Shown piece by piece: positions 44,667 through 53,236 of a DNA stretch of 64,000 nt. The DNA is taken from NCBI GenBank assembly GCA_017416705.1, contig JAFQBG010000002.1:95129-159128 (forward strand). The letters run 5' to 3'. Position 1 is the first letter of the stretch. Each line of letters begins with the position of its first letter. Source of the DNA: Bacteroidaceae bacterium (GTDB lineage: Bacteria > Bacteroidota > Bacteroidia > Bacteroidales > Bacteroidaceae). The translations under genes and the position numbers were made by a program. The notes under the pieces are model-generated. The model had not been told where the DNA came from, searched no databases, and worked only from the letters and a program-made list of their open reading frames with translations.

Positions 44667-45636
44667 TTGTGTAGGCGTGCTTACCTCGGGAGGCGATGCA
44701 CCCGGAATGAATGCAGCCATCAGAGCAGTCACTCGTGCCTGCATATATCACGGCATTAAAGTAAAAGGTATTTACCGCGGCTACAAAGGACTTATAACCG
44801 GCGAAATAAAAGAATTCCGCACCGAGGATGTAAGCAACATAATACAACGTGGCGGCACCATACTGAAAACAAGCCGTTGCCCCGAGTTCAAAACCGAGGA
44901 GGGACGCGCAAAAGCCTACGAGACACTTCAAACAGAGGGCATAGACGCACTTGTTGTAATTGGCGGCGATGGCTCCATAACCGGTGCCTACAACCTTGCT
45001 CGCGAATATGACATTCCCTGCATAGCCTTGCCCGGCACTATCGACAACGACCTTTACGGCACAGACACCACCATTGGCTACGACACCGCGCTAAACACCA
45101 TAATGGAATGTGTGGACAAGATACGCGACACTGCCTCATCGCACGAGCGTCTGTTCATAGTCGAGGTAATGGGACGCGATGCCGGTTTCTTGGCCCTTAA
45201 CGGCACCATCGCAACCGGTGCCGAGGCCTGCGTATTGCCCGAGATTGACCCCGAGTTCGAAACCATCAACAAATTTATAGCCAACGGATTACGCCGCACA
45301 AAAAGCAGCAGTATAGTTCTTTTTGCCGAAGGTCGCGAGAAGGATTATAATATAATGGAGGTTGCCGAAGGCATGCGCGAGCGTTTCCCCGAGCTGGATG
45401 TTCGTGTGTCTATTTTGGGATATTTGCAACGCGGTGGAAGCCCCACTGCCAACGACCGTATATTGGCAAGCCGTTTAGGTGTGGCAGCCATAGACGCACT
45501 GCTCGAAGGACAACGCAATGTGATGATAGGAAGCCGTAACAACGAAGTGGTATATATACCATTTACAAAAGCCATAAAGGATGACAAACCGCTCGATCGT
45601 GACGCGGTAAGAGCACAGGAGATACTTGCATCGTAA
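44650..45636 (+). CDS. pfkA: ATP-dependent 6-phosphofructokinase
   Basis: A 328-residue phosphofructokinase. The ATP-type signature is [11 protein letters not shown] (PPi-using enzymes have GGDDS there). Others: [36 protein letters not shown] (catalytic Asp) and [13 protein letters not shown]. It starts inside the ispH 3' end. It controls entry of fructose 6-phosphate into glycolysis. Bacteroidales often have both ATP and PPi types; this is the ATP one. Confidence 0.96.
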   Translation: MKNKINCVGVLTSGGDAPGMNAAIRAVTRACIYHGIKVKGIYRGYKGLITGEIKEFRTEDVSNIIQRGGTILKTSRCPEFKTEEGRAKAYETLQTEGIDALVVIGGDGSITGAYNLAREYDIPCIALPGTIDNDLYGTDTTIGYDTALNTIMECVDKIRDTASSHERLFIVEVMGRDAGFLALNGTIATGAEACVLPEIDPEFETINKFIANGLRRTKSSSIVLFAEGREKDYNIMEVAEGMRERFPELDVRVSILGYLQRGGSPTANDRILASRLGVAAIDALLEGQRNVMIGSRNNEVVYIPFTKAIKDDKPLDRDAVRAQEILAS

Positions 45637-45655
45637 AAACATCCTCTCACCTATA

Positions 45656-45695
45656 AATAATTAATCCATACAGACGTCTGTATGGATTAATTATT
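45656..45695. terminator. Shared terminator of pfkA and the cyclo-ligase gene
   Basis: A perfect 40-bp palindrome (CCATACAGAC/GTCTGTATGG core with AT ends), 19 bp after pfkA. It includes the stop of the leftward gene (45687-45689). Confidence 0.85.
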
Positions 45696-46217
45696 ATATA
45701 GTACGGTATCCATCATGATATCATGCTCCTCGCAAGGTATAGCATCGACCAGCTGACATCGGAAGCAGACACCTATCTTATAGGCCTTAAACCCTTTTTG
45801 TGACATATATTTGTCGTAGAACCCCTTACCGCGTCCCAGCCTTGCCCCTTCGAGCGTAAAAGCCACCCCCGGCACCACAACAGCCTCTATTTGGGAGGGA
45901 GCAACGGGACAGCCGCCCGCAGGCTCGGAGATACCGTATGCACCCACACGCATATCGTTGGGAACAAACGGATAGAATTGCATGGTATCGCCATGCACCA
46001 CCGGCAGAACAACCGTATGCCCGACAGACAACGTCTCGATGAGCGCATGCGTGTCCGGCTCATCGTCGAGCGAAGCAAATAGCGCCACCACCCTTGCCTT
46101 TTTCACAGCATCGTGCGCAGCAACCAACGCACAAACTTCGGCCGACATCGAGGCTTTCTCCTCGGCATTAAGGGCACGCAGCCTGCCACGCACTATATGT
46201 CGAATATCCTTTTTCAT
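45687..46217 (-). CDS. 5-formyltetrahydrofolate cyclo-ligase
   Basis: A 176-residue enzyme converting 5-formyl-THF to 5,10-methenyl-THF with ATP. The family hallmark is GRGKGFYDKYM near residue 130; VVLPVVHGDTMQFYPF and AVVVPGVAFTLEGARLG precede it. The start overlaps the stop of meaB by 4 bp (ATGA), indicating coupling. Often called fthC or ygfA. The final codons run into the terminator palindrome. Confidence 0.93.
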   Translation of the reverse strand: MKKDIRHIVRGRLRALNAEEKASMSAEVCALVAAHDAVKKARVVALFASLDDEPDTHALIETLSVGHTVVLPVVHGDTMQFYPFVPNDMRVGAYGISEPAGGCPVAPSQIEAVVVPGVAFTLEGARLGRGKGFYDKYMSQKGFKAYKIGVCFRCQLVDAIPCEEHDIMMDTVLYNN

Positions 46218-47320
46218 TTATCGAGCAATCCTTTGTCGTACATAGACAGCAGTTCCGTTGCTGCCACAAAAGAGGTTATTTCGCCATCGAGCACTTTTTT
46301 CTCGTACAAGGCAAGCATATCGGCTGCACCGTTACAGTCGTAGAAACGCGAACGCAACAGTTCGTTCAACGTCTCGTACATCCAATATTTTGCTTGTTGT
46401 TGGCGGCGTGCATCGAAACTGCCATTTGCCTTGCAATTATCGATATACGAAAACACCATATCCCAAACAGCGTCAATGCCAATATCGTAGAAGCCCGAAT
46501 AGGTAAGCACCTGCGGTCTTATTCCGCTTGGCGGCAAAGGAAACAGTTGCAAAGCATTCCGATAGTGTGCCGCCGCCCTTTGCGCTTCGTCAACATTGGC
46601 ACCATCGGCTTTGTTTATGACAATGCCATCAGCCATCTCCATGATACCGCGTTTAATACCTTGAAGTTCGTCGCCCGCCCCTGCTATCTGTATCAGCAAG
46701 AAGAAATCGACCATTGAATAGACAGCCGTTTCGCTCTGTCCCACACCCACCGTTTCCACAAATACGGTATCGTAGCCTGCTGCCTCGCACAAAATTATAG
46801 TCTCGCGTGTTTTACGTGCCACTCCACCCAGCGAGCCTGCCGATGCACTTGGACGAATGAAAGCATCGCTATGCGCCGACAGACGTTCCATGCGCGTTTT
46901 GTCGCCCAAGATACTACCCTTGGAACGTTCGCTGCTGGGATCGACTGCCAACACCGCCAACTTGCCACCGCGCTGTTTAAGCAGATGCACCCCAAAAGCA
47001 TCTATCGAAGTGCTTTTACCCGCACCCGGCACACCCGTAATGCCCACCCTGACCGATTTTCCCGAATAGGGTAACAGACGCTCCACGACCTCTTGTGCCA
47101 CCGCTTGGTGTTGAGGCAAAAGGCTCTCGACGAGTGTCACCGCACGCGACAGCGTCACTACATCGCCACGCAGGATACCCTCGACATAGTCATTCACCGT
47201 TAAGGCAGGAGCCTTGCGTCGTTTACGCGCAGCAAGGTATGGGTTTATGGAATCGAGTTGTTCCACGCCCTCGTTAACTTTCAGGCCCTTGTATATATTA
47301 TCATTTTCGGGGTGTTCCAT
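46214..47320 (-). CDS. meaB: Methylmalonyl-CoA mutase chaperone GTPase MeaB
   Basis: A 368-residue G3E-family P-loop GTPase that protects and reloads the B12-dependent methylmalonyl-CoA mutase. Walker A is GVPGAGKST (about 95); switch and metal motifs include LAVDPSSERSKGSILGDKTRM and VETVGVGQSE; the guanine motif is INKAD. The C-terminal extension helps dimerisation. Mutase genes (mutA/mutB) are not adjacent. A B12 uptake operon lies 8 kb away. A -7-like TATATTCG and a repeat array lie just upstream. Confidence 0.94.
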   Translation of the reverse strand: MEHPENDNIYKGLKVNEGVEQLDSINPYLAARKRRKAPALTVNDYVEGILRGDVVTLSRAVTLVESLLPQHQAVAQEVVERLLPYSGKSVRVGITGVPGAGKSTSIDAFGVHLLKQRGGKLAVLAVDPSSERSKGSILGDKTRMERLSAHSDAFIRPSASAGSLGGVARKTRETIILCEAAGYDTVFVETVGVGQSETAVYSMVDFFLLIQIAGAGDELQGIKRGIMEMADGIVINKADGANVDEAQRAAAHYRNALQLFPLPPSGIRPQVLTYSGFYDIGIDAVWDMVFSYIDNCKANGSFDARRQQQAKYWMYETLNELLRSRFYDCNGAADMLALYEKKVLDGEITSFVAATELLSMYDKGLLDK

Positions 47321-47340
47321 AATTACATATATTACAATTG

Positions 47341-47348
47341 CGAATATA
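47341..47348 (-). promoter_or_regulatory. Near-consensus -7 box of meaB
   Basis: TATATTCG on the minus strand, one base from TAnnTTTG, two bases downstream (in gene direction) of the edge of repeat array 2. Leader of about 14 nt. Confidence 0.5.
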
Positions 47349-47350
47349 CT

Positions 47351-47567
47351 AACAAGCGAGCGAAAAATATCAAGTTTACTTGAATATTTTTTACAGCGAG
47401 CGCAGTGGTATATCTGTCATTTATGACGAATAACTAACAAGCGAGCGAAAAAAACGAAGTTTACTTCGGTTTTTTTACAGCGAGCGCAGCGGTATATCTG
47501 TCATTTATGACAAATAACTAACAAGCGAGCGAAAAATATCAAGTTTACTTGAATATTTTTTACAGCG
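47351..47567 (+). repeat. Hairpin repeat array 2 (three units), upstream of meaB
   Basis: Units at 47351-47405, 47436-47489 and 47520-47567 (the last truncated at its 3' flank), period 84-85 bp. Units 1 and 3 have inner stem TCAAG/CTTGA; unit 2 has CGAAG/CTTCG, all with loop TTTA, one bulged base on the 3' side after five pairs and an A/T outer stem. The 30-bp linkers hold GTCA-TTTA-TGAC. The GCGAGCG flanks are direct repeats. Confidence 0.85.
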
Positions 47568-47609
47568 GCAACGCGAAATAAGTGTTGCATTGCTTTTAGC
47601 GAGCCTTGG

Positions 47610-47655
47610 CTGCGCTCGTTTACAAAAGCAAATAAATTTGCTTTGTACTCGCTTG
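47610..47655 (-). repeat. Inverted fourth unit of array 2
   Basis: Read on the minus strand: CAAGCGAG, ACAAAGCAAA, loop TTTA, TTTGC, one bulged T, TTTGT, then AAACGAGCGCAG. It is the same architecture with a third stem sequence and opposite orientation. The rest of the gap to the terminator at 47719 shows nothing clear. Confidence 0.65.
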
Positions 47656-47718
47656 CACAAGCCTTGCGACGGCGGAACATTTATATTCCCAAAGGATGTA
47701 TAAGCAGACAGATATTAT

Positions 47719-47763
47719 TTAAACAACAGGTGGTTGCCTTCATGGCAACCACCTGTTGTTTAA
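47719..47763 (-). terminator. Terminator of the flippase-like/pepD/DUF3332 operon
   Basis: Perfect 20-bp stem around TTCAT (arms at 47719-47738 and 47744-47763), 20 bp past the stop at 47783. The core is ACAGGTGGTTGCC; the outer part is AT-rich. Confidence 0.85.
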
Positions 47764-47782
47764 AACTATAAATGAGAATTCA

Positions 47783-48325
47783 TTATTTCATTGCATAGTC
47801 GGCAATAACCAAACGGCGAGCAAGCTCCACACCGTCGGCGTCGAGTGACACATTCATTGCACCACCGTTCACTGTATATAGCACAGCATTGTTATCATCA
47901 ACTATTTCAAGGAGTTTGCTAACACAATTGTCATACTCTACATTCCAGCTGTTATCGGCTTTGTCGTAAAGAAGGTTCATAGCTGTCTCACCGTTCGACA
48001 CTGTGTAACCGTTCTCAATAACAGTGATGGTTACATCCTCGCCCTGTGCATTCTTAACTATTTTTGTATCGCCCACGCTCTGTGCCGAAGGATTTTCGCC
48101 TGTCCAGAACTCTATGGAGTTAAGAACCAAACCATCGGCTAACAATGTAATAGGATATACAGGTATTATATGAAGACCGATAAACACCAATTCGTTTACA
48201 AATTTATTTCCTACATTCTCGTTCCACTCTTTCACTCTGTTGGTCAAAGCAAATGAACCGATGCACGATGAAAGCAACAATGCGAAAGACAACACCAAGG
48301 TCGCTGTTTTTACAATCTTTTTCAT
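47783..48325 (-). CDS. DUF3332 lipoprotein
   Basis: A 180-residue lipoprotein with signal LLLSSCIGSFAL. The conserved family stretch is RVKEWNENVGNKFVNELVFIGLHIIPVYPI near residues 30-60, followed by LVLNSIEFWTGENP. A membrane helix may be formed by residues 45-66. DUF3332 proteins are common in Bacteroidota; function is unknown. The C-terminal part (VTITVIENGYTVSNG) resembles a beta-rich domain. It lies 46 bp after pepD. Confidence 0.85.
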   Translation of the reverse strand: MKKIVKTATLVLSFALLLSSCIGSFALTNRVKEWNENVGNKFVNELVFIGLHIIPVYPITLLADGLVLNSIEFWTGENPSAQSVGDTKIVKNAQGEDVTITVIENGYTVSNGETAMNLLYDKADNSWNVEYDNCVSKLLEIVDDNNAVLYTVNGGAMNVSLDADGVELARRLVIADYAMK

Positions 48326-48371
48326 AATCTTTTAATTTTAATTATTAATGTAATTTAATTGGGTAATCTGT

Positions 48372-49829
48372 TTAAAGCACGCCATCGACTACCAAGGCTT
48401 TTACCAATGAATAGAATTTCTCGACGGTAGCTATCTCTACTCGTTCTCCGGGTGAATGAGGAGACATGAGCGTGGGACCAAACGACACCATATCCATACC
48501 GGGATAGTTGGTAGATATTATGCCGCACTCCAATCCGGCATGTATCACACGTACATCGGGTTCCTTGCCGAACATATTGCTATATGCCTTTTTCAATGCA
48601 GCCAACAGCGGGGAATTCACATTGGGCTGCCAGCCGCTGTAACCACCGCTCAGTTCCACTTTCATGCCTGCCATAGCGAAACAGCTTGACAACTGCAATG
48701 CAAGGAACTCCTTCATGGTGTCGCACGAACTGCGTGCAAGGATGTTTATCTGTACTTCACCCTCGGCGATAGAGACTATCGAAAGGTTGCTCGATGTTTC
48801 TACTGTATCGGGGATTGTGGGGATGAAACGCAATACTCCGTCGTGGCATGCAAGTATCACATCGATGAGGTTGTCCTGTATCTCCTCGGGGAGTACTGTT
48901 TCGGGCAATTCACACTCCTCGACGGTGAGTGTTATTCCCTCTTCTATGGTAGCATATTCGCTGTTATACAATGCTTGGTAACGCGCTGCAATTTGTTTTA
49001 GTTCCTCTACGCCTTCTTGCGGCAGGGTGAGCACTGCTTCGCAGCTTGCAGGTATGGCATTGCGCATATTGCCGCCTTTCCAGCTGGACAGCCCTACTGC
49101 ACATTCATCCATGGCCTCGCGCACAAAACGTGCCATTAGTTTGTTGGCATTGCCTCGGCCTGCATTTATTTCGAGGCCCGAGTGACCGCCGCGAAGGCCT
49201 TTCAACTGCACTTTGACAGCAACATCGCCATCGTAAGGAGTCTCCTCCATGAACTGCATAGTAGCTGTTATGTCGAGACCACCGGCACAACCTATATACA
49301 TTACGCCCTCCTCCTCGCTGTCGAGGTTCAACAGGATGTTTCCTTGCAATTCACCGCCTTTAAGGCCGAACGCGCCATACATACCGGTCTCTTCATCGGC
49401 TGTTATAAGAGCCTCCAAGGGACCATGTTGCAGGGTGTCGTCTTCCATTATAGCCATAATGGCAGCCACACCCAGTCCGTTATCGGCACCCAAGGTTGTA
49501 TTGTCGGCATATAACCAATCGCCCTTAACCACCGTTTTTATAGGGTCGGTTTCGAAATTATGAGTGCTATCGGGAGTTTTTTGCGGCACCATATCCATGT
49601 GCGCCTGCAATATTATACCTTTACGTGCTTCGAGCCCCGGTGTAGCCGGTTTTCTCATTATAATATTACCTGCTTCATCCTGCCATGTTTCAACGTTTAT
49701 GCTTTTTCCGAAATCGAGCAGGAACTGTTGTACTTTTTGCAAATGTCCCGACGGACGCGGCACCTGTGTCAAAGCCTCGAAGTGTTTCCACACCGCACGA
49801 GGTTCTAAATCTTTAATTGTAATAGCCAT
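48372..49829 (-). CDS. pepD: Aminoacyl-histidine dipeptidase (PepD, M20C)
   Basis: A 485-residue cytoplasmic dipeptidase. Zinc and catalytic residues are in QAHMDMVPQ (His, Asp), LGADNG (bridging Asp), DEETGM (Glu-Glu), NLDSEEEG (Asp) and the C-terminal HAGLECG (His). The lid/dimerisation domain is around residues 205-385 (LRGGHSGLEINAGRGNA). The enzyme hydrolyses Xaa-His and other unspecific dipeptides. It lies 24 bp after the flippase-like gene on the same strand. Confidence 0.96.
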   Translation of the reverse strand: MAITIKDLEPRAVWKHFEALTQVPRPSGHLQKVQQFLLDFGKSINVETWQDEAGNIIMRKPATPGLEARKGIILQAHMDMVPQKTPDSTHNFETDPIKTVVKGDWLYADNTTLGADNGLGVAAIMAIMEDDTLQHGPLEALITADEETGMYGAFGLKGGELQGNILLNLDSEEEGVMYIGCAGGLDITATMQFMEETPYDGDVAVKVQLKGLRGGHSGLEINAGRGNANKLMARFVREAMDECAVGLSSWKGGNMRNAIPASCEAVLTLPQEGVEELKQIAARYQALYNSEYATIEEGITLTVEECELPETVLPEEIQDNLIDVILACHDGVLRFIPTIPDTVETSSNLSIVSIAEGEVQINILARSSCDTMKEFLALQLSSCFAMAGMKVELSGGYSGWQPNVNSPLLAALKKAYSNMFGKEPDVRVIHAGLECGIISTNYPGMDMVSFGPTLMSPHSPGERVEIATVEKFYSLVKALVVDGVL

Positions 49830-49853
49830 AAATAAATTTATTAAAAATATTGA

Positions 49854-50822
49854 TTATCGTTTAAATTGTAACATTATCAAACCAAATATGCCCAACAACG
49901 CCACCAACAAAGTTTGCGAAGTGTGTACTATCAGAGCAAACACCCCTGCATCGGTGGAAGAGACGCCATAGAGCATCATGATGCTTATTATGGCAAAATG
50001 CCAAGGGCCGGCTCCGTTTGGCGTGGGCACGACAACCGCTATGCTGCCCGCCACGAACAACAGCAACGCCGCCGGAAATGACAGTTCGCTGCTGAACGAG
50101 AAACAGAAAAAGCATAGATAGAATTGCATAAAATAGCAAAACCATATACCTATTGTTTCCAGAACATACAGCCATGCCCTTTTCATCCTGAGCAACGATG
50201 TCAGTCCTTCCCAAAAACGCGATATGAAACTTTTTATTTTTTTCCATAAGGACATTTTGCGCAATATAAGGTATAGTGCTATTATGACTGCTAATGCCGA
50301 AACAGCCATCACCGCTATGCGTTCCACCGACGAGAAGGCGTTGGCGGTGTCAACGGTTCCTGTCTCCATTAAAAACTCTGTAAAAACATTCCACTGCAAA
50401 GTAATGGCTGTAAGCGTCATCAGAAGCACCACGAGGGAGTCGATGAGCCTCTCCGAAACAAGTGTACCCAACGAGGGGGCAAAAGGAACTTTATCGTAAC
50501 GTTCAAGCACCACACAACGCGACACTTCGCCTATGCGTGGAACCACCAAATTGGCGGCATAGGCAATATATACGGAATAGACACAGTTCGACGCATTAGG
50601 ATTATAGCCCATGGGAGCCAAAGCCAATTTCCATCGCCAACCACGCAACACATGGCTAAGCACCACAAAGACACATGATGCCCAAAACCACCACATATTC
50701 ATGGTGTCCAAAGCCTTGGCGATGCTGGTAAAATCAAAATTTCGGTATATCCAATACAGGATAACTGCTCCAAGTAGCAGAGGAATTACCGTTTTTATGA
50801 TAATATTTAAAATCTTTTTCAC
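49854..50822 (-). CDS. Flippase-like membrane protein (LPG synthase TM domain)
   Basis: A 322-residue inner-membrane protein with about eight helices, matching the lysylphosphatidylglycerol synthase transmembrane (UPF0104/AglD) family. Motifs are RGWRWKLALAPMG, ANLVVPRIGEVSR and the late GSIAVVVPTPNGAGPWHF. The family includes lipid or lipid-linked sugar flippases. There is no C-terminal synthase domain, so lipid synthesis is unlikely. I choose the GTG at 50822 (MKKILNII), just before the first helix; the frame upstream to 50924 is unlike the family and crosses the promoter. Confidence 0.85.
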   Translation of the reverse strand: MKKILNIIIKTVIPLLLGAVILYWIYRNFDFTSIAKALDTMNMWWFWASCVFVVLSHVLRGWRWKLALAPMGYNPNASNCVYSVYIAYAANLVVPRIGEVSRCVVLERYDKVPFAPSLGTLVSERLIDSLVVLLMTLTAITLQWNVFTEFLMETGTVDTANAFSSVERIAVMAVSALAVIIALYLILRKMSLWKKIKSFISRFWEGLTSLLRMKRAWLYVLETIGIWFCYFMQFYLCFFCFSFSSELSFPAALLLFVAGSIAVVVPTPNGAGPWHFAIISIMMLYGVSSTDAGVFALIVHTSQTLLVALLGIFGLIMLQFKR

Positions 50823-50896
50823 AAGTTTAGAACCAAAATTAAGAGTTTTATTTACCTTTGCAGTTGTCTGTTTGTAATTACAGCCATCGGCAATTG

Positions 50897-50904
50897 CAAA
50901 TATA
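50897..50904 (-). promoter_or_regulatory. -7 box of the flippase-like/pepD/DUF3332 operon
   Basis: Perfect TATATTTG on the minus strand, 75 bp before the GTG start. A TTTG lies 17 bp upstream (50922-50925), inside the divergent repeat unit at 50916-50980. Confidence 0.55.
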
Positions 50905-50915
50905 ATGCAAAATAG

Positions 50916-50980
50916 AACAAGCAAACGAAAAATACTTTATTTTTGTTTTCGATGTGCCTATTCTGTTTGCTGTTAGCGCA
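50916..50980 (+). repeat. Possible divergent copy of the hairpin repeat
   Basis: It starts AACAAGCAAACGAAAAATA and ends TTTGCTGTTAGCGCA, echoing AACAAGCGAGCGAAAAATA and ACAGCGAGCGCAG. Inner arms CGAAAA..ATA and TAT..TTTTCG pair around CTT; outer arms AGCAAAC and GTTTGCT pair too. It points away from the leftward gene's start as the array copies do. Alternatively it is just a chance AT-rich palindrome. The interval 50981-51080 before ksgA shows no clear -7 box. Confidence 0.35.
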
Positions 50981-51080
50981 AAGATAATGGTTTCTTAAAA
51001 TTATAACACTCTTTTTACAAGAGTATTTAAAAATATTTTAAGTAAACAACATTTTTTAAAATTTAACCAAGAGCACAGCC

Positions 51081-51869
51081 ATGAAAACCGTAAAAGCAAA
51101 AAAAAGATTAGGACAACACTTCCTGACCGACATGACGGTAGCAAAAAAAATTGCCGATACGGTAGATATATGCCCCGACATGCCAATATTGGAGGTGGGC
51201 CCGGGCATGGGAGTGCTCACCGGGTTCCTGCTTGAAAAAAACCGCACTCTGAAAGTCGTCGAAATAGACGAGGAGTCAGTGGCATACCTGTGCAAGCACA
51301 TGCCGCTGTTGGGCGAGGAAAACATAATACCCGACGATTTTTTAAAAATGCACTTGGACAAGGTGTTCGCAGGCAAAGGCTTCATGCTCACCGGCAACTA
51401 CCCATACAATATATCCAGCCAGATATTTTTCAAGATGCTCGACAACAAAGAATACATACCCTATTGCAGCGGTATGATACAAAAAGAGGTTGGAGAACGT
51501 CTTGCAGCCACACCCGGAAAAAAGGATTACGGCATACTGAGCATCCTTGTCCAGCTGTGGTACGACGTAGAGTACCTGTTCACCGTACCCGAGACAGTAT
51601 TTTCGCCGCCTCCTAAGGTAAAAAGCGCGGTAGTATGTATGCGACGTAACAACCGCACACAACTGGAATGTGACGAGACGTTATTCAAGAATATAGTAAA
51701 AAGCACGTTCAACCAACGAAGAAAAAAAATGCGCAATTCAATACAGCAGATTGTAGGCAAAGAGTCGCCACTGCTAAGCGACACTATTCTTGACAAACGC
51801 CCCGAACAACTATCGATAGAAGAATTTATCGACCTGACAAAAAAAGTTGAACGCGAACTGCAACAGTAA
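51081..51869 (+). CDS. rsmA: 16S rRNA dimethyladenosine transferase
   Basis: A 262-residue enzyme (also called KsgA) that dimethylates two adjacent adenosines near the 3' end of 16S rRNA late in small-subunit assembly. RLGQHFLTD begins the fold. Motif I is EVGPGMGVLTGFLL, motif II is VVEIDEESVAYL, and the catalytic GNYPYNISSQIFF follows. C-terminal helices include STFNQRRKKMRNS, which bind rRNA. mgtE starts 11 bp downstream. Confidence 0.96.
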   Translation: MKTVKAKKRLGQHFLTDMTVAKKIADTVDICPDMPILEVGPGMGVLTGFLLEKNRTLKVVEIDEESVAYLCKHMPLLGEENIIPDDFLKMHLDKVFAGKGFMLTGNYPYNISSQIFFKMLDNKEYIPYCSGMIQKEVGERLAATPGKKDYGILSILVQLWYDVEYLFTVPETVFSPPPKVKSAVVCMRRNNRTQLECDETLFKNIVKSTFNQRRKKMRNSIQQIVGKESPLLSDTILDKRPEQLSIEEFIDLTKKVERELQQ

Positions 51870-51880
51870 AAGAGAACGCC

Positions 51881-53233
51881 ATGGCAAAAGAGTACATAGA
51901 TACACTCAAAGAACTTATAAGCAACAAAGACTCCGTACTGTTGCAAGAGAGCCTGTCTAAACTGCACCCGGCAGATATAGCCGAGATTTGCAGCGAATTA
52001 GACATCGAGGAGGCTCGTTTCCTATACCGTCAGCTCGACAACGAAAAAGCTGCCGACGCGCTCACCGAGATGGACGAGGACCTGCGCAAGGAACTGCTGG
52101 AAGAACTGCCATCCGAAGCCATAGCCAAGCGTTACGTCAACTACATGGACGCCGACGACGCCGTGGAGATTATCCGCGACATGGACGAGGAGCAAAAGGA
52201 AGAAGTTCTTGCCCACATCACCGACATAGAACAAGCAGGCGACATTGTCGATCTTTTGCAATACGACAAAGACACCGCCGGAGGTCTCATGAGTACCGAA
52301 ATGGTGGTGGTAAACGAAAATTGGAGTATGCCGGAGTGTCTTAAAGAGATGCGCCGACAAGCCGAGGACCTTGACGATATATATTATATATATGTAGTAG
52401 ATGACGACGAACGCCTGCGCGGACTATTCCCCTTGAAAAAGATGGTAACAAGCCCATCCGTTTCAAAAGTAAAGCATGTAATGAGCACCGACGTTGTGAG
52501 CGTCGATGTCGATACACCCATTGAAGAGATAGCACCGCTCATAGAGAAATACAACCTTGTTGCAATACCCGTTGTGGACAAGATAAACCGTCTTGTCGGA
52601 CAAATCACCGTCGATGACGTCATGGACGAGGTTCGTGAACAGACCGAGCACGACCAACGCGACGCAGCCGGTCTTACACAAGATGTAGAGAGCGACGACT
52701 CCGTATTTTTCCAGACACGCGCCCGCCTGCCATGGCTCATCATAGGAATGTTGGGAGGAATAGGCTCGTCCATGCTGCTCGATTGTTTCTCGACCACGCT
52801 GGGAGCGCATCCCGAAATGGCATTATTCATACCCCTGCTTGCCGGAATGGGAGGAAACGTCGGAGTGCAATCCTCGGCTATTGCCGTACAAGGACTTGCC
52901 AACAATTCGTTGAACCCACACCATATATTCAGACATATTCTAAAAGAATTGGCCGTAGCGTTGGTCAATGCAGCCATATTATCGGTTATAATGTACATAT
53001 ACAACATGCTTGTACATGGGCAAGCCGACATAGTGACATTTGCAGTGCCACTGAGCCTTTTCGTGGTTGTCATGTTCGCATCGGCATTCGGTGCACTCAT
53101 CCCCTTGGTATTAGAGCGCATGAACATAAACCCGGCAGTGGCAACCGGCCCCTTCATACAGATTATTAACGACCTTAGTGGCATGACATTCTACATGCTT
53201 ATTTCCATGCTGATAAGCCAACTATTTTTATAA
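51881..53233 (+). CDS. mgtE: Magnesium transporter MgtE
   Basis: A 450-residue protein of standard domain order: helical N domain (about 1-125, with repeats like LLEELPSEAIAKRYVNYMDADDAVEIIRDMDEE), tandem CBS domains (about 130-260, with MSTEMVVVNENWS and MSTDVVSVDVDTPIEEIAPLI), plug helix, and five transmembrane helices (about 285-450). The pore motif GGNVGVQSSAIAVQGLA is intact. The N domain and CBS domains gate the channel by sensing cytosolic Mg. It is 3 bp from the following gene. Confidence 0.96.
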   Translation: MAKEYIDTLKELISNKDSVLLQESLSKLHPADIAEICSELDIEEARFLYRQLDNEKAADALTEMDEDLRKELLEELPSEAIAKRYVNYMDADDAVEIIRDMDEEQKEEVLAHITDIEQAGDIVDLLQYDKDTAGGLMSTEMVVVNENWSMPECLKEMRRQAEDLDDIYYIYVVDDDERLRGLFPLKKMVTSPSVSKVKHVMSTDVVSVDVDTPIEEIAPLIEKYNLVAIPVVDKINRLVGQITVDDVMDEVREQTEHDQRDAAGLTQDVESDDSVFFQTRARLPWLIIGMLGGIGSSMLLDCFSTTLGAHPEMALFIPLLAGMGGNVGVQSSAIAVQGLANNSLNPHHIFRHILKELAVALVNAAILSVIMYIYNMLVHGQADIVTFAVPLSLFVVVMFASAFGALIPLVLERMNINPAVATGPFIQIINDLSGMTFYMLISMLISQLFL

Positions 53234-53236
53234 AAA

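Noticed and set aside
50853-50860. Perfect TACCTTTG on the plus strand as ksgA promoter
   Set aside because: It would give a leader of more than 210 nt and has no TTG at the right distance; kept only as a remote possibility.
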